Positions 40,168 to 52,047 of a DNA stretch of 64,000 nt are shown one piece after another. Source of the DNA: Saussurea involucrata (Eukaryota > Streptophyta > Magnoliopsida > Asterales > Asteraceae); the NCBI GenBank assembly GCA_033807775.1, contig CM066326.1, positions 94,466,873 through 94,530,872 of the forward strand. Direction: 5' to 3'. The notes under the pieces were generated by a model. The model worked only from the letters and a program-made list of their open reading frames with translations, was not told where the DNA came from and ran no database searches. Every line of letters begins with the position of its first letter. The first letter of the stretch is position 1. Both the position numbers and the translations under genes were made by a program.

Positions 40168-43100
40168 TTACTTCTTTGAGGTTTTGCGGCGCTTGATTTC
40201 ATCCAGTAAGTTTCTATAGAACGGTTGAGCTTCGGGGATGTTCGGAAAGAGGTTGTGAATGCCTTCCAGAAATATAGTATCGGCGATGGACATCTGGGCA
40301 AATCTGAAGAATGCCCGACGACCGAGACCGTCGTTAAAGAACAATCCTGGTATTGGTGAGAGGCTTAAGGTTGTGGTAGGATAGGGAACAGAAGTGGGAA
40401 TGGTAAGGTTAAGATTGTTTACATTCGGGATTTTACCTTCTCTTGCCATTTCCTTGAAGACTGAGTCAGGAGGATTTTTGACTTTGGGGAGGATGATCTT
40501 CTCTTTCAGAGACAGCAGTTTGGCTCTTTCTTCGGTGGAGAGGGTGATGTTATGTTTTCTTTTGATCTCCTTCATCTTATTCATTAGACCATCAATGTAT
40601 TTGACAAAGATGTCTTTCTTTGGATTTGGACTCCTGACAAGATGTTGAGTGATTTCATACCATTCCGAGAGACCGAAGAGTTGGAGATGGCTTTCTTTCA
40701 CACTCTTCATAGAACCATCTTCCCAGTTAATAATCAATCTGATGTCTTGAGGGTTTGCCTTGGAGGTGGCAATCTTTACTGAAGAAATTTGTGACCTATA
40801 GCTTCGGTGGTGCATGGTTTTTTTGTACCAACTAATTTCTTCATTCTTTTGTTGTTCCAAGGCACTGAGCACCGATTTCTGTGTTTGGATGGCATCGGTG
40901 GACTTGACTTTTGTAGCTTCTTCTGCGGCAGCTTTGAGAGACAGATCTCTGGATTTGTCTAAGTCGACTTGAGCTATTCTTGCTTCCTCAATTTCTTGAG
41001 CAGAGAGGCCAAGTTCGGTGGTGATAGGTTGAGAAGCAGGCTTGAGTTTGAGAGTTTCAGCGTCCTTCGGTCGAGCCCCATATCTTGCCAGATCCTTTTT
41101 CTTCTTTGCTTCTCTGGCCAATTCTTCGGCCGAAAGAGTTCTTTTTCCTTTGTCTTCGGGAGCTTTGCTGGACTGCTCCCCCTCAACTGATGCATTAAGG
41201 TCAAGAGCTTCGGTGGAGCCAGTATGGGTCGGTGAGAGTGAGACATGTTTCGGTGGAGAAGAGGGTTTCGGTGAAGAGGTAGAGAGTTTCGGTGGTGAGG
41301 ATTTCGGTGGAGAAGAGGGTTTCGGTGAAGAGGTAGAGAGTTTCGGTGGTGAGGATTTCGGTGGAGAGGAGGATTTCGGTGAAGAGGGTTTCGGTGGAGG
41401 CTGGTTACTGGAAAGTTTCTTGATGGATGGAAGTTTCGGTGGAGCCGTGGTTTTCTCCCCCTCAGGAACAGCCGGTAACTTGAAACCCAACTCATAGAAG
41501 GCCTTATCAAACTTGGAGTGTAGGAAGGCCAGACTCGTTTCGGTGGTATGGGGAACCAAGGCAAAGTCACCGAGATCCATTTCCCACTGGGAACGTTCAG
41601 GACTGGGTGAGTCGGTGGAAGGTTTGGAGAGGGACTCCACTGTGGTAGAAAGGGTAGATAATTTTTCTTGAATGGGGCGTAGGGCTTCGGTGATGGCATC
41701 AAGAAGAAGATGCGGTAGCTGAGACTCGAGGTTAGAGATGCGGGAATTGGCTTGGGAGATTAAGGTGATGGTAGATTTAAGAAAGGTAGAGGTGCGGTCG
41801 ATGTGCGGGGAAGTTTGGCCACCGATTTCGGGGAACGAACAGTGCCATCGAAGGGGATCCGCTTCGGGAAGAGGATGTCGTAAGTGAGGCGCGAGTGCGT
41901 CGGTGTAGAGGGTTCGGGGAGGTCGGGGAGGTGAGGGTGTACGTTGTGGAGAGTGTTGCCTCGGCGAGGGAGGCTCGATGGGATGGTCTTCGGGGGACGG
42001 GATGGTTCAGGGAGAACCAGTGTCCGCTAAAAGAAATGCAAAGAAATCATGTGGGGGTGAAGATTGTGGGGGGGAACCCTGATTGGGTTGTGCAATCTCA
42101 TCGATCACAAACTGATCGGGTGAAAGGCTGTGAAGTGAAAAGTCAGAACCCTCGAGAGGAGAGACCTCGAGGTCATCTCCACCACCCAAAGAATCGAGTG
42201 GGGAGGTTTGTTTAGGGTTCTCCAAGTGTACAACTGAGGCCTTTTGAGAGGCAACAGAGGAGATGGTGGGGTTCGAAACGGATACCCTTGGCCCGGAGGG
42301 ATGAAGTTCAACAACCGGCGATTTTTGAGAATCGACAGATGGATTTGTTGGTGGGGCCGATGGTTTCCGGGACCTCTTTGGAAGAGATCCCGAAGGGGAA
42401 GATGAGTGCCTCCGCTTATGAGAAGGGGTGTGAACCGGGGAAGTCTCCGAGGGATATCTCGGTGACGTGGTTCGAGAAGCGGGAGCGGAGGTGTCGGTGG
42501 CCTTTTGTCGTTTCTTTTGAGTGCCACCCGACGTCACTCTGGAACGGGGAGAAGGGACCACAACATTTGGAGTGACCTCGGGAATTTCCAGGTGGCGAAA
42601 CCCGGGAATTTCCGCATCACCCCAATGAAGTTCGGGAGATAGAGCGAAGGAAATCATACCTGGGCGTAATGGGCAATCGGTGGCGAGCGGCTTGACGTTG
42701 AGGGTTTTGGTGCCCACAACGGGAGATGACCATTCATAAGAGAACCGGGGCGAGGAAGAGCGGCGATCGGTTTCCAAAGCTTTGGAAAGCTTGTGTTGTA
42801 AGATCATGGAGATGAAGCGGGGAAAAGCAATGTAACACTTCTTGGGAGTTTTGATGACCTCGACAAGCTCTGAGAAGAAATATTGGGCGAAGTCAACTTT
42901 CCTTTGGAAGATGAGGGCATGAGCGAGTTTGTTGACGTGTGAAGGCGATTGATCATGCCCACTTGTTTTGCGTGAGAGGCAATGGATAACGTGGGCGAAG
43001 AAGAAATTCCAAATGCCTCCCATTTTGCTGCGAAGAAGAGTACCGGGGCCTTTGGAGCTTTTGGAGGAGTCGTCGAGCACATAACCGGTGGTAAGAACAA

Positions 43101-43467
43101 TGTCTTCATGTATGGTGTCCAAATACATGTCTTCATAGTCGGAAAAGGCGTCGATCTTGAGAGCGAGACGAACATCATCGACCCCAAACGTGAGGTCGTG
43201 ATCACCTTCGGCATTGGTGAAGATGGAGGCGTGAATGGCCTCATTGGAGGGATCGTACACGGAGGTGAGCCAGAACTGTCCAATGAGCATTTTGCTCATC
43301 TTGGGGTTGCATGTGAAGGCATGAAGAAGAGGAGAGCGAGACAGAAATTTAGCAATAGTAGAGAACTCGGGATGAGCGGGATCGGATTCGAGGCGGGCAA
43401 CGTGATTGCACTGGTTGAAGCGGAGGTCTTCAAAACGTGTAGGAATTGGATATCGTGAGGATGCCAT
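40168..43467 (-). pseudogene. Env-like third ORF of Sirevirus C, interrupted by one stop codon
   Basis: A frame of 1100 codons, open from ATG at 43467 to 40168 except for TGA at 42009-42007 (codon 487). The partial copy at 52861-53930 has CGA there, so the stop is a recent C-to-T change. The N-terminal ~300 residues form a globular domain with 'MSKMLIGQFWLTSVYD' and 'FGVDDVRLALKID', resembling the extra ORF found downstream of RNase H in Sireviruses, usually called env-like. The middle is Pro/Ser-rich, with repeated PPK units at plus 41230-41420. A coiled-coil-like stretch (AREAKKKKDLARYG) precedes a C-terminal helical part ending KRRKTSKK. I see no clear signal peptide or transmembrane helix, so 'env-like' is by position only. 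Function unknown. Confidence 0.75.
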
Positions 43468-43550
43468 GAGAGAGATATGTTTGAAAGAAAAGAGAGAGTT
43501 GCAGGTTTGAATTGTGAGAAAGGAGTGGGGAGGAAGTAAAGGGATGTATG

Positions 43551-43558
43551 TATATATA
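43551..43558 (-). promoter_or_regulatory. Internal TATA box upstream of the env-like ORF
   Basis: CCTATATATAC on the minus strand lies 84 bp before the ATG, followed by a pyrimidine-rich, ATG-free leader (TTTACTTCCTCCCCACTCC). The same block is kept in the inverted copy near 52006-52013. Confidence 0.6.
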
Positions 43559-43727
43559 GGGAAAGGATAAGGTACCGTGATGATGATTTTGTATGGGGAG
43601 AGGGGACATGCGGCTCATGAGGTGAAAAGGTTATTGGGAATCGGGACACGGAACGGCGGATAGGCGAAGGGTCTGACGCAAATGCAATTGAGTGGTCACA
43701 AGTGGGCTTTGGGAACCGTGTGAATCG

Positions 43728-44215
43728 GTGTAGGCTCGGTGATGCTTCGGTGGAGGATTCGGTGTTCGTTCGGGAGACGATCGGTGGAAGTTCGGTGGAA
43801 GTTCGGTGGAGGATTCGGTGTTCATGGGACTTCGGTGGTAGAATGGTTTCACCGATTTGGATGAGGTCCACCGAAATGGGACTTCGGTGGTAGAATGGAT
43901 TCATCGAATTTGGAAAGTACCACCGAAATGGGACTTCGGTAGTGGAAAGTTTTCACCGATTTGAGATGACCACCGAAATGAGACTTCGGTGGTGGACAAG
44001 TTTCACCGATTTTGAAAATTTCCACCGAAATGGGCTTCGGTGGTAGACACGCTTCACCGATACTTGAGATTATCACCGAAATTGGACTTCGGTGTTGGAA
44101 AAGAGAGATAGAAATGATTTAACACATAGATTTGTCCACCGATGAGAGATCGGTGGAGAGAGAGAAGTAGATAAGAAGGTGTCCACCGATGTGAGATCGG
44201 TGGAGCATGAACACA
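43728..44215. repeat. CCACCGAAA/TTTCGGTGG array between RNase H and the env-like ORF
   Basis: ~60-bp units of the form 'ACTTCGGTGGTAGA..TTTCACCGATTTG..CCACCGAAATGGG' repeat about five times (43828-44100), with looser CGGTGG words on both sides. Confidence 0.9.
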
Positions 44216-44218
44216 TGT

Positions 44219-45330
44219 TTATTCTAGGAGATTGCACATCCCAAGTTCACTGATGAGAAAGTTGAACCTGGTTTCATCAAGAGGTTTGGTGAAAAGATCA
44301 GCAAGCTGCAAATCGGTGGGAATGAAGTGCAGTTCAATGTCACCTTTGGAAATGTGGTCCCTGATGAAATGATACCTGATATCGATGTGTTTAGATCTAG
44401 AGTGAAGAACAGGATTATTTGCTATAGCTATAGCACTGGAATTATCACACAGAATTGGGACTTTAGAAAAGAATTGATTATAGTCCCTTAGTTGGTTTCT
44501 CATCCATAGAATCTGAGCACAGCAGCTCCCAGCAGCTACATATTCAGCCTCAGCAGTAGAGGTTGATACAGAGTTTTGTTTCTTGCTGGACCAACTTACC
44601 AATTTTCCCCCAAGGAGCTGACAGCTTCCTGTAGTACTCTTTCTATCAATCTGGGAACCTGCATAGTCTGAATCTGAATAACCAATTAGTTCAAAACCCG
44701 AGTCTTTGGGATACCAAAGACCCAAGTGCAGTGTGCCCTTAAGATACCGAAAAATTCGTTTTACAGCCTTTAAATGTGATACTTTAGGATTGGCCTGATA
44801 ACGAGCACATAGACAGGTAGCAAACATTATATCCGGTCTGCTAGCAGTTAGGTAAAGAAGAGAGCCTATCATACCTCGGTAAAGAGTAACATCCACAGAT
44901 TCACCTTTTAGATCGGCACACAGTTTCAAGGGAGGTGCCATGGGAGTTTTCATAGGAGAGCTATCTAGAAAATTAAATTTCTTCAGAAGGTCACGAATAT
45001 ATTTGCTTTGATTTATAAAAATCCCTTCTGAAGATTGTTTGACTTGAAGGCCCAAGAAAAATGTAAGCTCTCCCATCATGCTCATCTCATATTCACTCAT
45101 CATGAGAGAAGCAAACTCATCACATAGGCATTCATCAGTGGCACCAAAGATGATGTCATCAACATAGATTTGAACAAGAATGATATTACCTGAGGTTTCT
45201 TTGATGAAGAGAGTATTGTCAATTTTACCTCTGGAATATCCATGCTTGAGAAGAAAGTTGGCAAGAGTGTCATACCAAGCACGTGGAGCTTGCTTGAGAC
45301 CATACAATGCTTTGTCAAGTCTGTACACAT
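44219..45330 (-). pseudogene. pol: RT C-terminal part and RNase H of Sirevirus C pol
   Basis: A ~370-aa open frame. It begins abruptly at TYVYRLDKALYGLKQAPRAW, keeps catalytic YVDD (IYVDDIIFGATDE), and has a complete RNase H region (YSDSDYAGSQ, STAEAEYVAAG, DNSSAIAIANNPVLHS). It ends 'FLISELGMCNLLE', the usual end of copia Pol. Protease, integrase and the first half of RT are absent upstream: beyond 45330 the sequence is AT-rich spacer. The open frame extends to 45394, but those residues are not homologous. It is nearly identical to the plus-strand copy at 50248-51357 (two amino acid changes noticed). Confidence 0.92.
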
Positions 45331-46292
45331 AGGTGGAAGTTTGTTTTAAAAAAAAAATATTTAAATTAATATATATATATTTTTCAAAAACCATCGGTGG
45401 TGGTAGCTTTTATTTAAAAAAAAAAAATTAATATATATATTTCTTAAAAACCATCGGTGGAAGTTTGTTTTAAAAATAAAAAAAAATATTTAAATTAATA
45501 TATATATATTTTTCAAAAACCATCGGTGGTGGTAGCTTTTATTTAAAAAAAAATTAATATATATATTTTTTTAACCATCGGTGGACAAGTTTTTCAATTT
45601 TAAAAAAAAAAATTAATTATATATATATATATTAATATTATTGTTGACCTCACCACCGAAGATCAAACCCACCGATTTCTTTGTGAATTTTTCGGTCCCA
45701 TTATTCCTTCTAAATCATCTCTCAATTATCTCCAAAAGATTGAGAATTGGTTTACGTTACCAAAATAAATAAATAAATAAATAAATTTTATCTCCCCATC
45801 CACCTTCCCTATTCCATGATGACATCATCATCCTCATACATCTCCTAATTTCTAAACCTCACCACCGATGTACAAGTTTACAAAATCCCTCCATTTCTTT
45901 TTCTTCTTCTTAACCAATCTCATCCACCACCTTTTGTCCATCATCATAGTAAACTACTTCGTGACATCATCATCCACCACCTTTTTGTCAACCACCTAAT
46001 TATTAATATTATATATATATTTTAAATGACCATCGGTGGAAATTTAAATATGTATATATATAATAATAATAAACTTTTCTTCTTTTATTTGAAACCACAA
46101 CACCCCCTTTATATATAAAACCCTCATCCCTTTTTATTTTTCCTCCTTCCACCGATTCCATATTACCTCTTCTCTTCCCCACCGATCTGCATATAATAAT
46201 AATAAACTCTCTCTCTCCTTTCCACTGAACCTCTGATCCCACTCCATCATCAATTCTAAACACAAAATATTCCACCACCTTTCCTCCTACAA
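45331..46292. other. AT-rich spacer with CCATCGGTGG words, no gene
   Basis: 45340-45660 alternates TATATATA runs, A/T homopolymers and ACCATCGGTGG in at least four near-copies. 45804-46292 contains CCACCGAT words and CATCATCATCC-type simple sequence. The minus-strand open frame at 46009-46305 is not supported as a gene. Confidence 0.75.
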
Positions 46293-46663
46293 CCAAATGG
46301 ACCAAAGATCACCTCATAGATCAAATCATCGGTGATCAACAAGCAGGTGTCCAAACCCGCAGAGGAGTTGGAAATATTTGTCTCTATGTGAATTTCCTCT
46401 CTCTCTCTGAACCCAAGAAAGTGGATGAAGCTCTATCAGATCCTTGTTGGATCACTGCCATGCAAGAAGAACTTTCTCAGTTCCAGAGAAATAAAGTTTG
46501 GAGATTGGTTCCCAAATCCGAAAGAATCTTTATTGCCGACCGAAATTTCAGAGTCTTTCAAATGGATGTCAAAAGTGCCTTCCTCAATGGGAAACTTGAA
46601 GAGGAAGTCTATGTGAAACAACCTACTGGTTTTGAAGACCCAGCTCATCCAAACTATGTGTTT
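46293..46663 (+). pseudogene. pol: RT N-terminal fragment of Sirevirus B, internally deleted
   Basis: In-frame translation gives DHLIDQIIGDQQAGVQTRRG, KKVDEALSDPCWITAMQEEL and NKVWRLVPKS, then jumps to NFRVFQMDVKSAFLNG and ends at HPNYV. About 70 residues expected between VPKS and NFRVFQ (the FRNK...KARLVAKGYSQ...ETFAPVARL block) are missing. The break after NYV matches where the RT-RNase H copies begin (TYVYRL), with CTATGTGT shared. Confidence 0.9.
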
Positions 46664-46784
46664 ACTATTTTTCTTTGCATGGGATATGGTTCTTAGTTGG
46701 AAGACATCTTTTTTTTTGTGTTTTTCAACACAATACCCACCGATATTCTTGTGCCACCAAATCCACCCATCATTCTTGAATGCC

Positions 46785-47189
46785 GAACGTAAATCTTCCA
46801 CGCCGCGCTTCACCTACGATTGGTCTTCACCGCAAGTGGGCATTAAAACTCTCAGTGTCAAACCGCTCGCGACCGATCGCTCTCTACGACCAGGTATGAT
46901 CTCTTTTGCCCTATCTCCCGATCTACTTTGGGGTGATGCGGAAATTCCCGTGTTTCAACACCTGGAAATTCCCGAGGTCACTCCAACAGTTGTGGTCCCT
47001 TCTCCCCGTCCTAGAGTAAAGTCGGGTGGCACCAAAAAGATACAAAGAAAGGCCCCCGACACCTCCGCACCAGATTCTAGAACCACGCCATCGAGAGAAC
47101 CCTCGAAGGCTTCCCCGGTTCAACAACCATTCAAGCGGAGGCACTCCTCTTCCCCCCCGAGATCTTCTCTAAAAAGATCTCGAGTACTT
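46785..47189 (+). pseudogene. Env-like ORF fragment of Sirevirus B
   Basis: About 135 codons homologous to the middle of the minus-strand env-like ORF: STPRFTYDWSSPQVGIKTLS, RPGMISFALSPDLLWGDAEI and KRRHSSSPPRSSLKRSR. It is clearly diverged from that copy, so it came from another family member. Both ends are truncated: the left abuts RT-derived sequence, the right non-coding DNA. Confidence 0.88.
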
Positions 47190-47655
47190 TTTGCTGAGCC
47201 ATCATCTCTAAATACACTAACCATACAAACCCACCATAGTTTTGTGGCCATGCCATACCACCAATCAACCCCTGTGTGTATTCTCTAGACCCTCCATGGT
47301 AGACACCTTTCTCTTTTGATGACGCCACTCCATTTATTCATTTTAAGCCACTCAAACTCCCTTTCCATTTTCTTTCTTCATTTCTTTTCCACCAATTCCA
47401 ACCTCAAACCACAAACCCCCTTTCCTTTGAATTTTCTACCAAAAAAAAAAAAAAAATTCTACCGAAATTAGCCAAATTTCGGTGGAACCCATTATTTTAA
47501 GGTAGAGACTTCAAAAAAAAAAAAAAAAAAAAAAAAACTCTACCGAAATTCCACCGAAAACTTAGCAATATTCGGTGGAAAACCCTTCAATTTCGGCAAA
47601 GATTAAAAAAAAATGGTTATAGCAGATTTCCACTTTCTCTTGATTTTTTCCTCCG
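47190..47655 (+). other. Non-coding with long A-runs and CCACCGAAA words
   Basis: Two long poly(A) runs (about 47439-47456 and 47514-47537). ACCGAAATT/TTCGGTGG pairs lie around 47460-47600. Confidence 0.8.
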
Positions 47656-47661
47656 TCGGTC

Positions 47662-47842
47662 GCTGAGGGGGAGAATTGATCTGAGGGGGAGCAACATCAA
47701 CCCTCAGTACTCGTTTTCAGCATCCAACTCGGAAAAATGAGGAAATCGGGCGGACCGGTCAAGGGGGAGCTTATCAGTCCGATCTATCTGAGGGGGAGAA
47801 ACACAAAGACCGGCTGATTCAACTGAGGGGGAGCAAATCAAA
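47662..47842 (+). other. Polypurine tract cluster of Sirevirus B
   Basis: GGGGGAG tracts near 47666, 47685, 47762, 47790 and 47826. A further tract at 48433-48442 touches the LTR. This is the same Sirevirus signature as in element A. Confidence 0.85.
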
Positions 47843-48442
47843 TAATGATGCCAAAGATGCCAAGAAAAAGAAATAAAACGCTACAGATTGACAGAAACAT
47901 CCCGAGGCTCATTCACTTAATCTCAATCCTCCCTCAAAGATTATCACCATAATGGGTTTGTCTCTTTCAAAAAATCACAAACTCATTTGGCTGAAAATCT
48001 TTTGGAGTAAGTGAATGACTTGAAGATTTGGAGCATATGAAGAAAAGCAAAGGTGCCTAAAAGATAACGTTCTCCAACAAATCAACAGGCTGCTGATCAA
48101 AATGAAGAATCCTCAAGTCAGACACAAGTTTCAACTCTCCTCTTCACAGATACAAGTAACATTTGTTTTGTTCATATTGTCTATACTTCCTTCCATTTTT
48201 TCATTCATTGGTACAGCTATATTGTTTTATTTTCTTCTCACTTGTAAATACTGTACATAGTATACACACTCATACAAAAAAAAAAAGATACATACTCATA
48301 CAAAAAGAAAAAGATCAAAAAGAACAAAAAGAATGGTCTATGTGAAAAGAACCCAAAAAGAGTAAAAAGGGTCAAAATGCATTTTATTTTATTTACTCTT
48401 AAATATTCTAAGAAATGAGCTCAAATTCAAATAGGGGGAGAT

Positions 48443-49793
48443 TGTTGGGTCACCAAAGATTTGAAATTGACTCACCGATGTTTTCCCTAAAATCTCTACT
48501 TAGAATATTTTAGTTTGGTTCTTTAAATGACTTGTACAAAATAGCAACTGTTCGGTGAAGTCGAAGATCAACCGAAACCAAGCTTGAAGATTCTCTACTT
48601 GTGGAAAATAGAAGATTCTTCTCAACAAAAATACAAGTCATTGTTCACCGAAATTGTGATGGACACATCTCTCCACCGAAATTCTTCTATATTTCGGCCA
48701 AGAAGTTCCCACAATTGAAAGTCTATATTTGGTGGGAACTCCTACAAAGTCTCAAAGATGTTTACTTGGAAGATGTGTCAACAAAAGTTTTCAAAGATGC
48801 TTCTTGGAAGATGTGTCATCTTTGAAAGACAAATGCTTGGAAAATATGTCATCTTTGAAAGTTTCTCAAGTTTCCATCGGTGGTGCTTTTCTTGAAAGAA
48901 AATTTGAGAAGCAAAAGAAGACAAAAATGAGAGACATAATAAGACAAAATGAGAAGCAAATTCATTTTGTCTTGGAAGAAATCTTACAACCTTTCTTCGG
49001 TGGTGCATTTGTTGAAAGAGATTTTGAGAAGCAAAAGAAGACAAAAATGAGAGACATAATAAGACAAAATGAGAAAGAAATTTGTTTTGTGACAAAACAA
49101 ATTTGTCAAGATTTCTACCGAATATATTTGTTTAAATTCGGTGGACTTGTTTGTCAAATGCTTTCTTTGAAGAAATATTTCAAGTCTCAAGAAACTTTGT
49201 CTTGGAAGACACATCAAGAAAGATCAGCTATTATGGGAAAATATCTATTGCCAGATAAAAGTGACCATCTGTCATTTTATCTATATTCAGCTAAAGTCTT
49301 CCTCAGCATGGTTTCCATACCTTATTTCAAGGAAAAGGTGATAGTGACAGATCAACTTTTCAGAAGTCAACAAATATGGTGATGACAAGTGTCCCAAGCA
49401 TTTAATGCTTGGTACACCCATTATCACTATATAAAGAAGAAGAAGACTTCTTGCAAAGGAGACTTTTGGGTGATCTCTCTAAGTGCAGACGTTATACCTG
49501 GAATCCCTTGAATCTCTTGAAGACATCTATGTGTTCAAGATATTCTGTTCATCTCTCTCTTTAAACTTTACAGCTTTCTATCTTTGTGTTTTAGAAGTTA
49601 TTTAGTTTTCAGTATTACTTTGTGAAGATTGTTAGAATAGATTTTATCTGTTCTTTTCCGCAACAGTCTTAAGTTTCTATGTGTAATTCTTGTTGAAAGA
49701 TTTTCAATATAAAGAATTAAAATTGTGAAAATTTTGAGTATTGTATTCAACCCCCCCTTCTACAATACTTGTTATAGCCATCTGGGACTAACA
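48443..49793 (+). repeat. LTR of Sirevirus B (1351 bp, plus orientation)
   Basis: Starts TGTTGGGTCACC directly after a PPT and ends GGGACTAACA. The TATA box TATATAAAG lies at 49428-49436. It contains a 120-bp direct repeat (48893-48960 and 49013-49080, GCAAAAGAAGACAAAAATGA). It is clearly diverged from the minus-strand LTR at 38798. A PBS-like site follows at once, so it carries features of both a 3' and a 5' LTR. Confidence 0.87.
49428..49436 (+). promoter_or_regulatory. TATA box of the Sirevirus B LTR
   Basis: TATATAAAG, followed by an A/G-rich start region. Confidence 0.6.
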
Positions 49794-49795
49794 AG

Positions 49796-49808
49796 TGGTG
49801 TCAGAGCC
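49796..49808 (+). other. Primer binding site-like sequence
   Basis: TGGTGTCAGAGCC, tRNA-Met type with one change from TGGTATCAGAGCC, 2 nt after the LTR end. A 22-bp repeat of the LTR end (49777-49798) recurs at 49806-49827. Confidence 0.75.
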
Positions 49809-50247
49809 ATCTGGGACTAACAAGTGGATGGGGAGATAAAATTTTTTTATTTATTTATTTTGGTAACGTAAACCAATTCCCAATCTTTTGGAGATAATTG
49901 AGAGATGATTTAGAAGGAATAATGGGACCGAAAAATTCACAAAGAAATCGGTGGGTTTGATCTTCGGTGGTGAGGTCAACAATAATATTAATATATATAT
50001 ATATATATATATATAATTAATTTTTTTTTTAAATAAAAGCTACCACCACCGATGGTTTTTGAAAAATATATATATATATTAATTTAAATATTTTTTTTTT
50101 ATTTTTAAAACAAACTTCCACCGATGGTTTTTAAGAAATATATATATTAATTTTTTTTTTAAAATAAAAGCTACCACCACCGATGGTTTTTGAAAAATAT
50201 ATATATATTAATTTAAATATTTTTTTTTAAAACAAACTTCCACCTAT

Positions 50248-51357
50248 GTGTACAGACTTGACAAAGCATTGTATGGTCTCAAGCAAGCTCCACGTGCTTG
50301 GTATGACACTCTTGCCAACTTTCTTCTCAAGCATGGATATTCCAGAGGTAAAATTGACAATACTCTCTTCATCAAAGAAACCTCAGGTAATATCATTCTT
50401 GTTCAAATCTATGTTGATGACATCATCTTTGGTGCCACTGATGAATGCCTATGTGATGAGTTTGCTTCTCTCATGATGAGTGAATATGAGATGAGCATGA
50501 TGGGAGAGCTTACATTTTTCTTGGGCCTTCAAGTCAAACAATCTTCAGAAGGGATTTTTATAAATCAAAGCAAATATATTCGTGACCTTCTGAAGAAATT
50601 TAATTTTTTAGATAGCTCTCCTATGAAAACTCCCATGGCACCTCCCTTGAAACTGTGTGCCGATCTAAAAGGTGAATCTGTGGATGTTACTCTTTACCGA
50701 GGTATGATAGGCTCTCTTCTTTACCTAACTGCTAGCAGACCGGATATAATGTTTGCTACCTGTCTATGTGCTCGTTATCAGGCCAATCCTAAAGTATCAC
50801 ATTTAAAGGTTGTAAAACGAATTTTTCGGTATCTTAAGGGCACACTGCACTTGGGTCTTTGGTATCCCAAAGACTCGGGTTTTGAACTAATTGGTTATTC
50901 AGATTCAGACTATGCAGGTTCCCAGATTGATAGAAAGAGTACTACAGGAAGCTGTCAGCTCCTTGGGGGAAAATTGGTAAGTTGGTCCAGCAAGAAACAA
51001 AACTCTGTATCAACCTCTACTGCTGAGGCTGAATATGTAGCTGCTGGGAGCTGCTGTGCTCAGATTCTATGGATGAGAAACCAACTAAGGGACTATAATC
51101 AATTCTTTTCTAAAGTCCCAATTCTGTGTGATAATTCCAGTGCTATAGCTATAGCAAATAATCCTGTTCTTCACTCTAGATCTAAACACATCGATATCAG
51201 GTATCATTTCATCAGGGACCACTTTTCCAAAGGTGACATTGAACTGCACTTCATTCCCACCGATTTGCAGCTTGCTGATCTTTTCACCAAACCTCTTGAT
51301 GAAACCAGGTTCAACTTTCTCATCAGTGAACTTGGGATGTGCAATCTCCTAGAATAA
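50248..51357 (+). pseudogene. pol: RT C-terminal part and RNase H of Sirevirus pol (inverted duplicate)
   Basis: A 369-aa frame from YRLDKALYGLKQAPRAWYDT to the end of RNase H at MCNLLE. It differs from 44219-45330 at only two noticed residues (HLKVVKRI for HLKAVKRI, DHFSKGD for DHISKGD). Catalytic YVDD and the RNase H motifs are kept. It lacks protease, integrase and the first half of RT, so it cannot act as a polymerase. The ATG at 50248 is a chance codon in TATGTGTAC. Confidence 0.92.
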
Positions 51358-51361
51358 ACAT

Positions 51362-51850
51362 GTGTTCATGCTCCACCGATCTCACATCGGTGGACACCTT
51401 CTTATCTACTTCTCTCTCTCCACCGATCTCTCATCGGTGGACAAATCTATGTGTTAAAACATTTCTATCTCTCTTTTCCAACACCGAAGTCCAATTTCGG
51501 TGATAATCTCAAGTATCGGTGAAGCGTGTCTACCACCGAAGCCCATTTCGGTGGAAATTTTCAAAATCGGTGAAACTTGTCCACCACCGAAGTCTCATTT
51601 CGGTGGTCATCTCAAATCGGTGAAAACTTTCCACCACCGAAGTCCCATTTCGGTGGTACTTTCCAAATTCGATGAATCCATTCTACCACCGAAGTCCCAT
51701 TTCGGTGGACCTCATCCAAATCGGTGAAACCATTCTACCACCGAAGTCCCATGAACACCGAATCCTCCACCGAACTTCCACCGATCGTCTCCCGAACGAA
51801 CACCGAATCCTCCACCGAAGCATCACCGAGCCTACACCGATTCACACGGT
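51362..51850. repeat. CCACCGAAA/TTTCGGTGG array, inverted duplicate
   Basis: Mirror of the array at 43728-44215, same units in opposite orientation. Confidence 0.92.
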
Positions 51851-52047
51851 TCCCAAAGCCCACTTGTGACCACTCAATTGCATTTGCGTCAGACCCTTCG
51901 CCTATCCGCCGTTCCGTGTCCCGATTCCCAATAACCTTTTCACCTCATGAGCCGCATGTCCCCTCTCCCCATACAAAATCACCATCACGGTACCTTATCC
52001 TTTCCCTATATATACATACCTCCCTTTACTTCCTCCCCACTCCTTTT

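Larger units (their letters stand above)
43510..45803 (-). repeat. Left arm of large inverted repeat
   Basis: Pairs with 49824-52055 on the plus strand, with a spacer of ~4.0 kb. The arms include the env-like leader, the CCACCGA array, RT-RNase H and AT-rich spacer. Most differences are in homopolymer and TA runs. Confidence 0.93.

Noticed and set aside
41042..41497. Gly/Phe-rich open frame on the plus strand
   Set aside because: Shadow of the PPK-repeat region of the minus-strand env-like ORF.
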